A stretch of 64,000 bases of DNA from an uncultured Clostridia bacterium (GCA_947598155.1 CANQFC010000007.1:35749-99748); one strand, 5' to 3'; counted from the stretch's first letter, positions 41,840 to 50,693 are shown. Made by a program: numbers and translations. Notes: generated by a model not told the origin, from the letters alone.

Positions 41840-43176
41840 AAGGAGTATTGAAGCCGGTTAAAAAGGGCAGGGGCGGAGTTGATATTGCCCATTTTAAAAA
41901 CACGGCTGAAACGCCTGTGGTAAGAATACCTACGCCGAAACTCGTAACCGTTGCGATGCAGCAGAATATCGGCGCGCCGTGCACGCCGACAGTGGCCGTG
42001 GGAGACGCCGTTCTGGTTGGCGATAAAATCGGCGACAGCGACAAATATGTCAGCGCACCGATTTTTTCCTCTGTTTCCGGCACGGTTAAGGAAATAAAAG
42101 ATATACGGCTCGCATCGGGAGCGGTCTCCAAAGCGGTTGTAATTGAGAGCGACGGCAGAGACGCCGAAGCCGATTTCACACCGCCCGACGTACACGATAC
42201 AGAGTCTTTCATAAAGGCGGTAAGGGAGTCGGGGCTCGTGGGCCTCGGCGGAGCGGGTTTCCCCGCGCATGTCAAGCTGAATCTTCCGCAGAACGCCAAA
42301 ATAGACACGCTGATCATCAACGCGGCGGAATGCGAGCCATTTATCACTGTCGATTACCGTGAGTGCCTCGAGCACGGCGACGATATTTTGGAGGGTGTTA
42401 ACGCCGTTGCCAAATATCTCAACATAAAAAGAGTGATAATTGCCGTTGAAAACAACAAACCCAAAGCTATCAGAGTTCTCAGGGATATTGCCGACGCGGA
42501 CAACGACAGCGGCGACAAGGTCAAGATAATGATTTTGAAGTCGCGCTATCCGCAGGGCGCGGAAAAGATGATAATTCAAAGCGCGACAGGCAGAAGAATA
42601 CCGCCCGGAAAGCTGCCTTCCGATGTGGGCTGCGTTGTAATGAACGTTGCAAGTATCGCGTTCGTGGGCAGGTATTTAAAAACGGGCAAACCGCTCGTTT
42701 CGCGCAGTATGACGGTTGACGGTACGGCTATTAAAGAGCCCAAGAATGTCAGAGTACCTATTGGCACATCAATGGATTACATAATCGATTTCTGCGGCGG
42801 GTTTAACGCAGAGCCCGAAAAAATAGTTTGCGGCGGTCCTATGATGGGTATGGCGCTTTCCGGATTAAATTACCCGACATTAAAAGGCAACAACGCTCTG
42901 CTCGCGTTTACAAAGGCAGACAAAGGCGCGCTTGCGGTGAAAAAGGAGACGGACTGTATTCGGTGCGGCAAATGCCATGAATCCTGCCCCATGGGGCTTG
43001 TTCCTACAAATATTGTCAGATTTGCAAAGGCAAAGGACGCCGAAAAGCTAAAGCACGCAGGCACGCTTGTGTGTATGGAGTGCGGTTCGTGCGCATATTC
43101 CTGCCCGGCGGGTAAACCGCTTGTTCAGCATATGAGACTTGCAAAATCAATTATAAGGGAGGCGCAGGTAAAATGA
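41836..43176 (+). CDS. rnfC: Rnf electron transport complex subunit RnfC
   Basis: A 446-residue subunit with an N-terminal biotinyl-like domain, an FMN/NADH-binding 'GLGGAGFPAHVKLNL' motif near residue 135, an SLBB-type region, and two 4Fe-4S motifs, CIRCGKCHESCP near 375 and CMECGSCAYSCP near 414. It is the NADH-facing peripheral subunit. The start is GTG 41836, inside the previous stop and after AAAGGAG. The Rnf complex couples ferredoxin oxidation by NAD to Na+ or H+ export. Confidence 0.95.
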   Translation: MKGVLKPVKKGRGGVDIAHFKNTAETPVVRIPTPKLVTVAMQQNIGAPCTPTVAVGDAVLVGDKIGDSDKYVSAPIFSSVSGTVKEIKDIRLASGAVSKAVVIESDGRDAEADFTPPDVHDTESFIKAVRESGLVGLGGAGFPAHVKLNLPQNAKIDTLIINAAECEPFITVDYRECLEHGDDILEGVNAVAKYLNIKRVIIAVENNKPKAIRVLRDIADADNDSGDKVKIMILKSRYPQGAEKMIIQSATGRRIPPGKLPSDVGCVVMNVASIAFVGRYLKTGKPLVSRSMTVDGTAIKEPKNVRVPIGTSMDYIIDFCGGFNAEPEKIVCGGPMMGMALSGLNYPTLKGNNALLAFTKADKGALAVKKETDCIRCGKCHESCPMGLVPTNIVRFAKAKDAEKLKHAGTLVCMECGSCAYSCPAGKPLVQHMRLAKSIIREAQVK

Positions 43177-44144
43177 GCGAACTTCAGCAAAAACTTACGG
43201 TCAGCGCTTCTCCTCACTTTCGCTCAAGGCAGACGACAAGCGGAATAATGCTTGACGTTATTGTCGCGCTCGTTCCGTCGCTTGTGGCGTCGTACATTAT
43301 TTTCGGCGTGCGGACGCTTGTTCTTTCGTCGGTTTCCGTGATTTCCTGTGTAGCGTTTGAATATTTTTCGCGGCGGATTATGAAACGGCACAACACAATA
43401 GGCGACCTTTCGGCAATCGTAACGGGGCTTTTGCTCGCTTTTAACGTGCCCGCGTCAATGCCAGTGTGGACTGTGATAATCGGAGATTTCTTCGCAATAG
43501 TTATTGCGAAACAATTTTTCGGCGGAATCGGCCAAAACTTTGTAAATCCCGCTCTTATCGGCAGAATTGTGCTGATGTCGTCATTTCCGTCAAAAATGGG
43601 CTCTTTCCCGGAACCACTCGTTTCAACAGTACCGATTACAAGCGCTACTCCGCTTGTTTTGCTTAAATCCGGCGAAATGCCTGCCGAGAGCCTTTTGGGT
43701 ATGTTTTTCGGACTTCGCGGGGGCTGCCTCGGCGAGGTTTGTACGGCGGCTCTTTTAATCGGATTTGTTTACCTTCTTGTAAGAAGAGTAATTTCGTGGC
43801 ATATTCCCGTAACTTATATGGGTACTGTGGCCGTTATAATGCTGATTGCGGGCAAAGGTGATTTTGAATATGTTCTTTATGAGCTTATGGCGGGCGGGCT
43901 TGTTCTCGGAGCTGTATTTATGGCAACCGATTACACGACGTCGCCTGTATCAAAAAGAGGCAAAATCATCTACGCGGCGGGCTGCGGAATAATAACGTCA
44001 CTTATAAGAATTTTCGGCAATCTTCCGGAGGGCGTTTCGTTCTCGATTATTATTATGAATATTTTAGTTCCTCATATTGAGCATATGGCGACGCCAAAGC
44101 CTTTCGGCACTCCTAAAAAATCAAAGGAGGCTGAGGACAAATGA
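43173..44144 (+). CDS. rnfD: Rnf electron transport complex subunit RnfD
   Basis: A 323-residue integral membrane subunit with many helices. The covalent-FMN threonine site is in 'PITSATPLVLLKSG' near residue 155, and 'KQFFGGIGQNFVNPALIGR' and 'MATDYTTSPVSKRGK' are conserved in RnfD/NqrB. The start overlaps the rnfC stop (ATGA), and the stop overlaps rnfG likewise, so translation is coupled through the operon. Confidence 0.95.
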   Translation: MSELQQKLTVSASPHFRSRQTTSGIMLDVIVALVPSLVASYIIFGVRTLVLSSVSVISCVAFEYFSRRIMKRHNTIGDLSAIVTGLLLAFNVPASMPVWTVIIGDFFAIVIAKQFFGGIGQNFVNPALIGRIVLMSSFPSKMGSFPEPLVSTVPITSATPLVLLKSGEMPAESLLGMFFGLRGGCLGEVCTAALLIGFVYLLVRRVISWHIPVTYMGTVAVIMLIAGKGDFEYVLYELMAGGLVLGAVFMATDYTTSPVSKRGKIIYAAGCGIITSLIRIFGNLPEGVSFSIIIMNILVPHIEHMATPKPFGTPKKSKEAEDK

Positions 44145-44710
44145 AAAAGCTTAATTTAAAGGAAATATTTGTTCCGACGGTTTCGCTTTTTGTAATCTGC
44201 GCTGTTGCCGCAGCTCTTTTAGGACTTACAAATTCCGTTACAGAGCAGAAAATCGAAGAAGCGGCCGCCGCCTCGGCAGCAAAGGCTCGTTTAAAAGTCT
44301 GCAAAGACGCCCAAAGCTTTGAAGAAAAAACCGATAAAAACGGCAACGTCTATTTTGAAGCGAAGGACAAAGACGGAAATACGGTGGGCTTTGCAGTAAC
44401 GACTCGCGATAAAAGCTACGGCGGAGAAATTGAAGTTATGACCGGGCTTTCAGCGGACGGAGAAATTACGGGCGTTGAAATACTCGCTATCGACGACACG
44501 CCGGGCCTTGGTATGAACGCCAAGAAAGACGAATTCAGAAACGAATTTTTAGGCAAAAAGGGTAATCTTACGGTCTCAAAGAGCGCTTCGGCAGATGATG
44601 AAATCCAAGCTATAACCGGAGCTACAATTACGTCAAACGCCGTCACAAGGTGCGTAAATAAGGCGGCTGAGGTTTATCAAAATATTTCGGGAGGTGAGGG
44701 CATTGGCTGA
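44141..44710 (+). CDS. rnfG: Rnf electron transport complex subunit RnfG
   Basis: A 189-residue bitopic flavoprotein. One N-terminal helix is followed by an outside FMN-binding domain with 'GGEIEVMTGLSADGEITGVE' and the flavinylation motif 'AITGATITSNAVT', whose Thr carries FMN attached by ApbE. 'DDTPGLGMNAKKDEF' is also typical. It is co-translated with rnfD and overlaps rnfE. Confidence 0.95.
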   Translation: MKKLNLKEIFVPTVSLFVICAVAAALLGLTNSVTEQKIEEAAAASAAKARLKVCKDAQSFEEKTDKNGNVYFEAKDKDGNTVGFAVTTRDKSYGGEIEVMTGLSADGEITGVEILAIDDTPGLGMNAKKDEFRNEFLGKKGNLTVSKSASADDEIQAITGATITSNAVTRCVNKAAEVYQNISGGEGIG

Positions 44711-45458
44711 GAAAAAATCAATCGGCAAAGAGTTTACAAAGGGTCTTATCGCTGAAAATCCCGTTTTCAGACTTGTTCTCGGAACCTGCCCGACGCTCGC
44801 TGTGTCAACGTCTGTTGCGAGCGCTATCGGTATGGGAATTGCGGCGACGGCGGTTCTTTTCTGTTCAAATATTGTTATTTCGGCTCTGCGAAAAGTTATT
44901 CCGCAAAAGGTAAGAATTCCCGCGTACATAGTAATAATTGCCTCATTTGTCACTATGATTCAGTTGCTTGTTAAGGCGTTTGTTCCCGCTCTTGACTCGG
45001 CTCTCGGCGTTTATTTGCCTCTTATAGTTGTTAACTGCATAATTTTGGGCAGAGCCGAGGCGTTCGCGTCGAAAAATGCGGTTTTGGCGTCTGCGGCGGA
45101 CGGCCTCGGGATGGGCATAGGCTTCACAACGGCGCTTTTCCTTATGAGCACCGTCCGTGAAATCCTTGGTTCAGGCACGTTCCTGTCCGGAATTAAGGAT
45201 TTGCTTGCCGTATTCGGCGGCGATATTTCATTTAACGGATTTACCATACCTTTCTTAAATGAAAATCCGCTTACCGTTTTTGTACTGGCACCCGGCGGAT
45301 TCTTCGTGTTCGGTATGATGATAGCGCTTTCAAATAAGCTTGCGGAGCGAAACGGCAAGCCGAAAGCCGAAATAAACGGCTGTGCAAGCTGCCCTATGGC
45401 CTCGTCCTGCGCGCTGATTGCCGACGGTAAAAAATGCGAGGAGGCGGATGCGAAATGA
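44703..45458 (+). CDS. rnfE: Rnf electron transport complex subunit RnfE
   Basis: A 251-residue integral membrane protein of the RnfE/NqrD family, with 'LVLGTCPTLAVSTSVASAIG' near residue 25 and 'NCIILGRAEAFASKN' near residue 110. The paired CxxC-like Cys near the C-terminus ('NGCASCPMASSCAL') is an addition seen in clostridial RnfE. The start is probably TTG 44703, which follows GGGAGGTGA; GTG 44694 is in frame but overlaps that site. Confidence 0.93.
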   Translation: MAEKKSIGKEFTKGLIAENPVFRLVLGTCPTLAVSTSVASAIGMGIAATAVLFCSNIVISALRKVIPQKVRIPAYIVIIASFVTMIQLLVKAFVPALDSALGVYLPLIVVNCIILGRAEAFASKNAVLASAADGLGMGIGFTTALFLMSTVREILGSGTFLSGIKDLLAVFGGDISFNGFTIPFLNENPLTVFVLAPGGFFVFGMMIALSNKLAERNGKPKAEINGCASCPMASSCALIADGKKCEEADAK

Positions 45459-46042
45459 AAATAGCGTTATCACTGCTCCTCACGGCAATTCTTACCAACA
45501 ACTTTATTCTCTGCAAATTTCTCGGTATTTGCCCGTTCTTGGGCGTTTCAAAAAAGCTGAATACCGCAGTGGGAATGAGCGCGGCGGTTATTTTCGTAAT
45601 GGTGCTCGCAACCGCCGTTACATATCCGATAAATACGTTGCTTAAAGCGAATAACCTTGAATATTTGCAGACTATTGTTTTTATTCTCGTTATTGCGGCG
45701 CTTGTTCAGCTTGTAGAGATAGTTTTGAAAAAATATATGGTTTCGCTTTACAACGCGCTCGGCATTTATCTTCCGCTGATAACTACGAATTGCGCCGTTT
45801 TGGGCGTTGTCCTTCTTAACATCGACAACGGCTATAATTTTTGGCAGTCAATGGTATATTCTCTGGGCGGCGGTATCGGATTTATGGTGGCTATGGTTAT
45901 GTTCGCGGGCGTCCGTGAAAGACTTGAGGGGTGCGATATTCCCAAATCTTTGCAGGGACTTCCCATAACGCTTGTCGCGGCGTCTCTCGTTTCGATGTCT
46001 TTCTTAGGATTCGCGGGGCTTGTCGACAATATGTTTGCTTAA
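45455..46042 (+). CDS. rnfA: Rnf electron transport complex subunit RnfA
   Basis: A 195-residue integral membrane protein related to RnfE. 'LTNNFILCKFLGICPFLGVS' near residue 12 and 'TTNCAVLGVVLLNID' near residue 108 hold the half-membrane Cys residues that bind the intramembrane 2Fe-2S cluster between RnfA and RnfE. ATG 45455 overlaps the rnfE stop and follows GAGGAGGCGG. Confidence 0.95.
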   Translation: MKIALSLLLTAILTNNFILCKFLGICPFLGVSKKLNTAVGMSAAVIFVMVLATAVTYPINTLLKANNLEYLQTIVFILVIAALVQLVEIVLKKYMVSLYNALGIYLPLITTNCAVLGVVLLNIDNGYNFWQSMVYSLGGGIGFMVAMVMFAGVRERLEGCDIPKSLQGLPITLVAASLVSMSFLGFAGLVDNMFA

Positions 46043-46055
46043 AGGGGCTGTGATT

Positions 46056-46859
46056 ATGATGAAAATTATTATTGCGGTTGCCGTTGTAGCGGTTACGGGA
46101 CTTATTGCGGGCTTGGGTCTTGCCATAGCATCCGTTATTATGGCCGTGCCAAAGGACGAAAAAGCGGAAAAAATCCGTGAATGCCTTCCCGGGGCTAACT
46201 GCGGCGCCTGCGGCTTTTCTGGGTGCGACGGTTACGCCGCCGCGCTTTCAAAGGGAGAAACGGATAATACGGCTCTTTGCGCTCCGGGCGGAAACGACGC
46301 CGCAAGAGCGATTGCCGGCGTTTTAGGCGTTGAGGCAGGCGAGGTTGAGCCGTCGGCGGCGGTCGTGCTTTGCAAGGGCCATCGCCGGAACGCAACGGAA
46401 AAATACATATATCAAGGCGTTGAAAGCTGTAAAATGGCTGTTCAGCTTTACGGCGGGCCAAAAGACTGCGCTTACGGATGTATAGGCCTTGGCGACTGCG
46501 TTGACGCATGCCCTTATGACGCTATTCACATTTGCGACGGCGTCGCGAGGGTAAATCCCGTTATGTGCCGAGCCTGTCAGATGTGCGTGCGTACATGCCC
46601 CAAGGGGCTTATTGAGATGATGCCGCTTCACAGGAAGACGGCGGCGGTCACCTGTAAAAATCACGACAAAGGCGCGCAGACAAAAAAGGATTGCAAGGTC
46701 GGGTGCATCGGTTGTATGAAGTGCGTTAAGGCGTGCGAATGCGGCGCAGTCAAAGTGGAAAATTTCACCGCTCACGTTGATTATTCAAAGTGTGTCGGCT
46801 GCGGCAAGTGCCACGAGGCTTGCCCCACAGGCTCAATCGACCTTTTAGATATGATTTAA
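46056..46859 (+). CDS. rnfB: Rnf electron transport complex subunit RnfB
   Basis: A 267-residue iron-sulfur protein with an N-terminal helix (about 2-25). It has the 4Fe-4S site 'CLPGANCGACGFSGCDGYA' and two ferredoxin-like 2[4Fe-4S] regions with CIGLGDCVDACP, CRACQMCVRTCP, CIGCMKCVKACE and CVGCGKCHEACP. This gives up to five clusters, as in clostridial RnfB. It is the entry point for electrons from reduced ferredoxin. ATG 46056 follows AAAGGGGCTG. A terminator ends the operon. Confidence 0.95.
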   Translation: MMKIIIAVAVVAVTGLIAGLGLAIASVIMAVPKDEKAEKIRECLPGANCGACGFSGCDGYAAALSKGETDNTALCAPGGNDAARAIAGVLGVEAGEVEPSAAVVLCKGHRRNATEKYIYQGVESCKMAVQLYGGPKDCAYGCIGLGDCVDACPYDAIHICDGVARVNPVMCRACQMCVRTCPKGLIEMMPLHRKTAAVTCKNHDKGAQTKKDCKVGCIGCMKCVKACECGAVKVENFTAHVDYSKCVGCGKCHEACPTGSIDLLDMI

Positions 46860-46881
46860 CATATCAAATTGAAAAAAACAT

Positions 46882-46915
46882 AAAAAGAGGCTGTCGGTCT
46901 TGACAGCCTCTTTTT
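46882..46915 (+). terminator. Terminator of the rnf operon
   Basis: GAGGCTGTC (46887-46895) pairs with GACAGCCTC (46902-46910), flanked by A and T runs, so it could work on both strands. Confidence 0.9.
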
Positions 46916-46985
46916 AAATAAAAAAATATATAATAGAAAGAAAAATTATGAACAATAGAACGGCTTTTTAAAGCCTATATATAAA

Positions 46986-47083
46986 ATTCTTGTGCGGTAA
47001 AGGAAAATGGGGTGTTATATTTATGAAAAAATGGAAAGGGAAAAATGTTGGGGATTAGGAAAAAAACCTTTCCGCACAAGAAT
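46986..47083 (-). ncRNA. Long inverted repeat, possible structured RNA
   Basis: The left arm ATTCTTGTGCGGTAAAGG (46986-47003) is the complement of the right arm CCTTTCCGCACAAGAAT (47067-47083) except for one inserted base. A 63-base AT-rich loop separates them. It lies 26 bases beyond the stop of the small leftward gene at 47110-47217 and would be its 3' end if transcribed that way. No known family is recognised. An 11-codon frame in the loop on the plus strand is not convincing. Confidence 0.45.
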
Positions 47084-47109
47084 ACCTGACAACAAAAGCT
47101 GTTCGGCAG

Positions 47110-47217
47110 TCAGCGAACTAAACTAAGAAGCTCGACTGCCTTAAGGATAGCTTTTATGGAGAATTTTTCGTTTCCGAGTTCTTCAATAAGCTGCATCCCA
47201 CGTCTGTACTCGTACAT
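47110..47217 (-). CDS. Small 35-residue protein of unknown function
   Basis: The frame encodes MYEYRRGMQLIEELGNE followed by KFSIKAILKAVELLSLVR and TGA. It is a short, mostly helical, amphipathic peptide with a basic N-terminal patch and no membrane segment. Support for a real gene is strong: a GGAGGTG ribosome binding site lies at the right distance from ATG, and a near-consensus promoter (47250-47278) lies just upstream. It stands alone between the rnf operon and the MFS gene, running leftward. I recognise no family; a regulatory or protein-binding peptide is possible. Confidence 0.7.
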   Translation of the reverse strand: MYEYRRGMQLIEELGNEKFSIKAILKAVELLSLVR

Positions 47218-47249
47218 ATGAGCACCTCCGTTTCTTTTGTTGTGACTAT

Positions 47250-47278
47250 ATATTATCACATTAAAAATTCTTTGTCAA
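47250..47278 (-). promoter_or_regulatory. Promoter of the small 35-codon gene
   Basis: On the minus strand a perfect TTGACA (47278-47273) is followed after 17 bases by TAATAT (47255-47250), about 33 bases before the ATG. The remaining gap to the MFS gene (47279-47563) is very AT-rich; a TATAAT-like box near 47528 has no good -35 partner. Confidence 0.8.
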
Positions 47279-47563
47279 GCATTTTTTACAAAAAAATTGT
47301 TAAAAGTTTATTAAATTTGCATAAACAGTTTTTTAACAAATTTTGCTAAAAATGTCAATAGTTGTGGACAATGCACTAATAATCACAAATATGTATGTGC
47401 AAAATCACGTATTGATGTTGAAAAATCAAAGAAAAGGCTTGCAAAATAAAGGACTTTTTGGGAATATAAATTGCTTTAAAATACAACATTTTTAACGATT
47501 TTCTCTTCCTATTTTTGAAAAAATGTTGTATAATTTAGTCAATAAAAAACAGGAGGATATTTT

Positions 47564-49408
47564 ATGGGTAGCAAATATTTTTGCGCTAAAAGCAATGGAA
47601 AGCTCGATTACGGACATACTATTCTTACGGGCTTTGGCTTTTTGGCGGCGTCTATCGCATGGGCAATTTACGACCCGTACATAACAAAGATACTTAATCA
47701 TTTACTTAGCAATTCCACAGTAGTCAACACATGGAGCACAAAGCTCAATGAGAGCATACCGTTCCTTGCCCGTCTTGCAGCAGCGCAAGGTGAAAATGTA
47801 AATCTCGCGAGCGGCGGAATAACACTTGTACCGCTGTTTATCGGTATTATTATGACCTTTGACAACATTTTCGGAGTTATTTTTCAGCCCGCCTTTGGCA
47901 AGCTCTCCGACCGCTGTCATTCAAAGCTCGGCAAACGACGTCCGTTCATAGTTTTCGGCGCTCCTATATGCGCCCTGCTGTTTGCACTTATCCCGTTTGC
48001 GGCCAACGGCGGCTCGCTGCCACTTACAATGACCTTTATCATTCTGTTCGTTTTTGTTATGTCGCTTTGGCGCGCCCCGGTTGTTGCGCTTATGCCCGAT
48101 CTTACCCCTCCCGAGCTTCGCTCAGAGGGTAACGCCGTTATAAACCTTATGGGCGGCTTGGGCGGACTTATCGGAATGATAGCAGGTACAATTGTTACCA
48201 TCATTTACCAATTAATAACAGGCGTTAATATCACATCCTCAAATGAATCAAGGATTTTTCCGTATGTATTCCTTATCGGCTCAGTTGTTATGATCATCGG
48301 TATGCTTGTCGTCCTCCTTAAGGTCAAAGAGCCTGACAGCCGTCTGCGCGCTGTTTCGGAGCAGAATATGGCGATGGATGAGCAGGCAAGGGCTGCCGCA
48401 GAAAAAGAGGCTCGGAAAAAGGAAAAAGCTGAAAGAAAGGCACAAAAGCTTTCCGCTGGCGAGAGAAAAAGCCTTGTGTTTATGCTTCTCGGTCTGTTCT
48501 TCCTGTTCTGCGGCACAAACGCCATAACAACATTCTTTGCGCTGTTCGCCGCAGAAATTCTTCACTTCGCAACAAGCCAGGCAACCATACTTATGGCAAT
48601 ATTTGCCGTATGCTCCGCCGCCGCAGCTCTGCCTGCGGGCAAAATGGGTAAAAAGCTCGGCAGAAAAAAGACCATAATTATAGGGCTTTCAATATTCATT
48701 GCCGCATTTGTGGTATTCTTTGCAATATTTAATGTTATGATAGCCAAAGACGGCTTCTCAATGGGAACATTCAACACTACGAATAAATCTTACATAGCGG
48801 TTACGGAAGAGATCAACAATTACAACGACACTCATAACCTTAAAGACGATGCGCTCGTTAATATGGAATCCTATATTAAATATCTTAACGGTGAGTCAAT
48901 GTCTGATACCGAAATGCAGAAGTATGAGGCTTTTGATAAGGAGATAACGGCAAACGGATTCAGCTTTGACGGTCTTATTTCAAGCGCCAACAGCCAGCTC
49001 GGATTAAATCTTACCGAGAACGACAGGGGAGAGGCATTGAATGCGGTTTCCGGTGCGCTTGATAAAATAATCAAGATCATGAAGATACTCATATTCCCCG
49101 TTCTTATTCTTGGCGGTGCGGCGAATATGTTTATTACCGTAAATACGCTTCCTCTTGTACTGGAAATCGGCGGAGTTGAAAAGGTTGGCACGTTCACGGG
49201 CTATTATTACACCGCTACCTTCTCGGCGCAGATTGCGTCTCCCATTGTGTACGGCGTAGTCGCTATGCTCAGCGGAACATATCTGTCGCTGTTCTATTAC
49301 AGCCCCATAGCGTTTGTTTTAAGCGTGCTTTGCATCTTTATCGTTAAACACGGCGAGGCTATACCGCAAAATGTTATCGACAAAATTGAAGAAGAAAACG
49401 CAGACTGA
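47564..49408 (+). CDS. MFS transporter, SLC45/glycoside-cation symporter type
   Basis: A 614-residue transporter of about 12 helices. The first half has the SLC45-like lines 'MTFDNIFGVIFQPAFGKLSD' and 'SKLGKRRPFIVFGAPICAL'. A charged Lys/Glu/Ala-rich coiled segment (about 275-305) links the halves. A large insert between helices (about 405-495, 'TTNKSYIAVTEEINNYND') is unusual and makes the protein about 150 residues longer than common MFS members. A sugar is the likely substrate by family. It ends in a terminator. Confidence 0.82.
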   Translation: MGSKYFCAKSNGKLDYGHTILTGFGFLAASIAWAIYDPYITKILNHLLSNSTVVNTWSTKLNESIPFLARLAAAQGENVNLASGGITLVPLFIGIIMTFDNIFGVIFQPAFGKLSDRCHSKLGKRRPFIVFGAPICALLFALIPFAANGGSLPLTMTFIILFVFVMSLWRAPVVALMPDLTPPELRSEGNAVINLMGGLGGLIGMIAGTIVTIIYQLITGVNITSSNESRIFPYVFLIGSVVMIIGMLVVLLKVKEPDSRLRAVSEQNMAMDEQARAAAEKEARKKEKAERKAQKLSAGERKSLVFMLLGLFFLFCGTNAITTFFALFAAEILHFATSQATILMAIFAVCSAAAALPAGKMGKKLGRKKTIIIGLSIFIAAFVVFFAIFNVMIAKDGFSMGTFNTTNKSYIAVTEEINNYNDTHNLKDDALVNMESYIKYLNGESMSDTEMQKYEAFDKEITANGFSFDGLISSANSQLGLNLTENDRGEALNAVSGALDKIIKIMKILIFPVLILGGAANMFITVNTLPLVLEIGGVEKVGTFTGYYYTATFSAQIASPIVYGVVAMLSGTYLSLFYYSPIAFVLSVLCIFIVKHGEAIPQNVIDKIEEENAD

Positions 49409-49426
49409 GAATAACTGCGCTGTTTT

Positions 49427-49460
49427 AAAGCTCTCCTTTAAAAGGGGGAGCTTTATTTTA
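49427..49460 (+). terminator. Terminator after the MFS gene
   Basis: AAAGCTCTCC (49427-49436) pairs with GGGGGAGCTTT with a G-T pair, followed by ATTTTAT. Confidence 0.75.
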
Positions 49461-49468
49461 TAACTTAA

Positions 49469-49512
49469 TATAACTTAGGCAAGATGCACTCGCCTCGCCA
49501 CTCCCTTATTAA
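49469..49512 (+). repeat. Dispersed structured repeat, copy 5 (remnant)
   Basis: It starts TATAACTTAGGCAAGATGC and ends CCCTTATTAAA with most of the middle missing. It directly follows the MFS terminator. Confidence 0.6.
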
Positions 49513-49549
49513 AAATTTTTTAAATTTGTGTTAAATCACAAATTTATTA

Positions 49550-49578
49550 TTGAATATTTATTTACTATATGATAAAAT
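49550..49578 (+). promoter_or_regulatory. Promoter of the E2-like acyltransferase gene
   Basis: TTGAAT (49550-49555) and TAAAAT (49573-49578) are 17 bases apart. A copy of the dispersed repeat lies between this promoter and the gene. Confidence 0.55.
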
Positions 49579-49600
49579 TGCTCTTAATGTTTGATTTTTT

Positions 49601-49688
49601 GTGCGGCTGTTGCCGCACCTTGCCGCGGTAAATGACGGGGCAAGCCCCATTATTGATTATTGAGTGACGGGGCAAACCCCTTATTGAA
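49601..49688 (+). repeat. Dispersed structured repeat, copy 6 (right part, end doubled)
   Basis: The GTGCGGC/GCCGCAC hairpin (49601-49618) replaces the GCGCGGT/ACCGCGC hairpin of copy 11, a compensated change. It is followed by two successive right ends, GGGGCAAGCCCCATTATTGA and GGGGCAAACCCCTTATTGAA. It lies in the leader of the next gene. Confidence 0.75.
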
Positions 49689-49721
49689 TAAATAAACTAT
49701 ATTCGCAAAGAGGGCAAAAAA

Positions 49722-50627
49722 ATGAAAATTATTAACACCGAACATTTCGGAATCGCAAGAAAAATCGTATCCAATATGACGTCTGAAAGCTGGGAAACGG
49801 TTCCGCACGCCGGCTTTACCTATGAGGCGGATGTAAGCAAATTTTTTGACATCATTAAAGAAATCAACGCTGATAAAACGGGTGCCGACAGAATCTCGGT
49901 TAACACGGCGATGCTCCGTGTTATTGTTGAGGGTATTAAGGCGTGCCCCGTCATCAACAGCCACGTTCATTTTAACAGAAAGCTTGTAAGAGGTAAGCTG
50001 GAAACTTTTGAAAATATTGATATTTCAATGCCCGTTACATTTGAAAACGGCGATATGATGACGCTCAATATGCACGATATGGGCAATAAAACTATGACCG
50101 AAATCAATGACGCTATCCGCGACACAATGAGAAGAGCCAAAAACTCGAATATGGACGAAGTAATGTATGACGTTTCTCTTGACAACACCCTTACGGCGCT
50201 CAGGCACGGCAAAATCGGGCAGACAGTTTGCCGTTTAATCGGCTCAAAAACAGGCAAGCACAAGGTAAAAAATCTTACCGGAAATGCAAAAAAAGAGTAT
50301 TATTCTATACCCGAAACGGAAAGGCTTACAAGGCACGACATTGAGCAAGGCACGATTACCGTTTCAAACCTCGGCTCGCTTTGGAGAGATTGGCACGGCG
50401 ACTGCGCGTTACTTGATATTGTTCCGCCTCAGATTGTAGCTATCGCGCTTTCGGCGGCGCAGAAAACGCCTATGGTTGATGAAAATGACAATATTTACAT
50501 AGGCAGAAAAATGACGCTGACCATCATTTTCGACCACCGCGCTGTTGATATGGGGCGCCTTATTCCATTCGTTAAGAGAATTGACGATGTGTTTAAATCT
50601 CCCGAGATTATCAAAGAGTGGATATAA
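49722..50627 (+). CDS. 2-oxoacid dehydrogenase E2-like acyltransferase (catalytic domain only)
   Basis: The 301-residue protein matches the trimeric catalytic domain of E2 and chloramphenicol acetyltransferases. 'VNTAMLRVIVEGIKACPVIN' lies near residue 65, 'GTITVSNLGSLWRDWHGD' near residue 208, and the catalytic 'FDHRAVDMGRLIPFVKRID' near residue 268 carries the His and Asp. There is no lipoyl or subunit-binding domain, and no E1 or E3 gene is near. So it is not part of a standard dehydrogenase complex; an acyltransferase for another acceptor is likely. A run of repeat copies flanks it on both sides. Confidence 0.78.
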   Translation: MKIINTEHFGIARKIVSNMTSESWETVPHAGFTYEADVSKFFDIIKEINADKTGADRISVNTAMLRVIVEGIKACPVINSHVHFNRKLVRGKLETFENIDISMPVTFENGDMMTLNMHDMGNKTMTEINDAIRDTMRRAKNSNMDEVMYDVSLDNTLTALRHGKIGQTVCRLIGSKTGKHKVKNLTGNAKKEYYSIPETERLTRHDIEQGTITVSNLGSLWRDWHGDCALLDIVPPQIVAIALSAAQKTPMVDENDNIYIGRKMTLTIIFDHRAVDMGRLIPFVKRIDDVFKSPEIIKEWI

Positions 50628-50660
50628 TGACGGGGCAGACCCCTTATTGAACTCAGGCAA
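50628..50660 (+). repeat. Dispersed structured repeat, copy 7 (end junction)
   Basis: A right end (TGACGGGGCAGACCCCTTATTGAA) joined directly to a left end (CTCAGGCAA). It begins at the base after the acyltransferase stop codon. Confidence 0.7.
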
Positions 50661-50666
50661 AATATT

Positions 50667-50693
50667 CCCGCCTTTTCGGCGGGTTATTTTTTT
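50667..50693 (+). terminator. Terminator after the acyltransferase gene
   Basis: CCCGCC (50667-50672) pairs with GGCGGG (50678-50683), followed by TTATTTTTTT. The stem takes the place of the first hairpin of the repeat. Confidence 0.8.

Noticed and set aside
41326..42579. A 417-codon open frame on the minus strand
   Set aside because: It overlaps the Gx gene and rnfC on the other strand, has no ribosome binding site or known motif, and is an antisense shadow of well-supported genes.
47022..47058. An 11-codon frame inside the loop of the inverted repeat
   Set aside because: It is too short and its upstream GGGG stretch is weak; it is likely chance.
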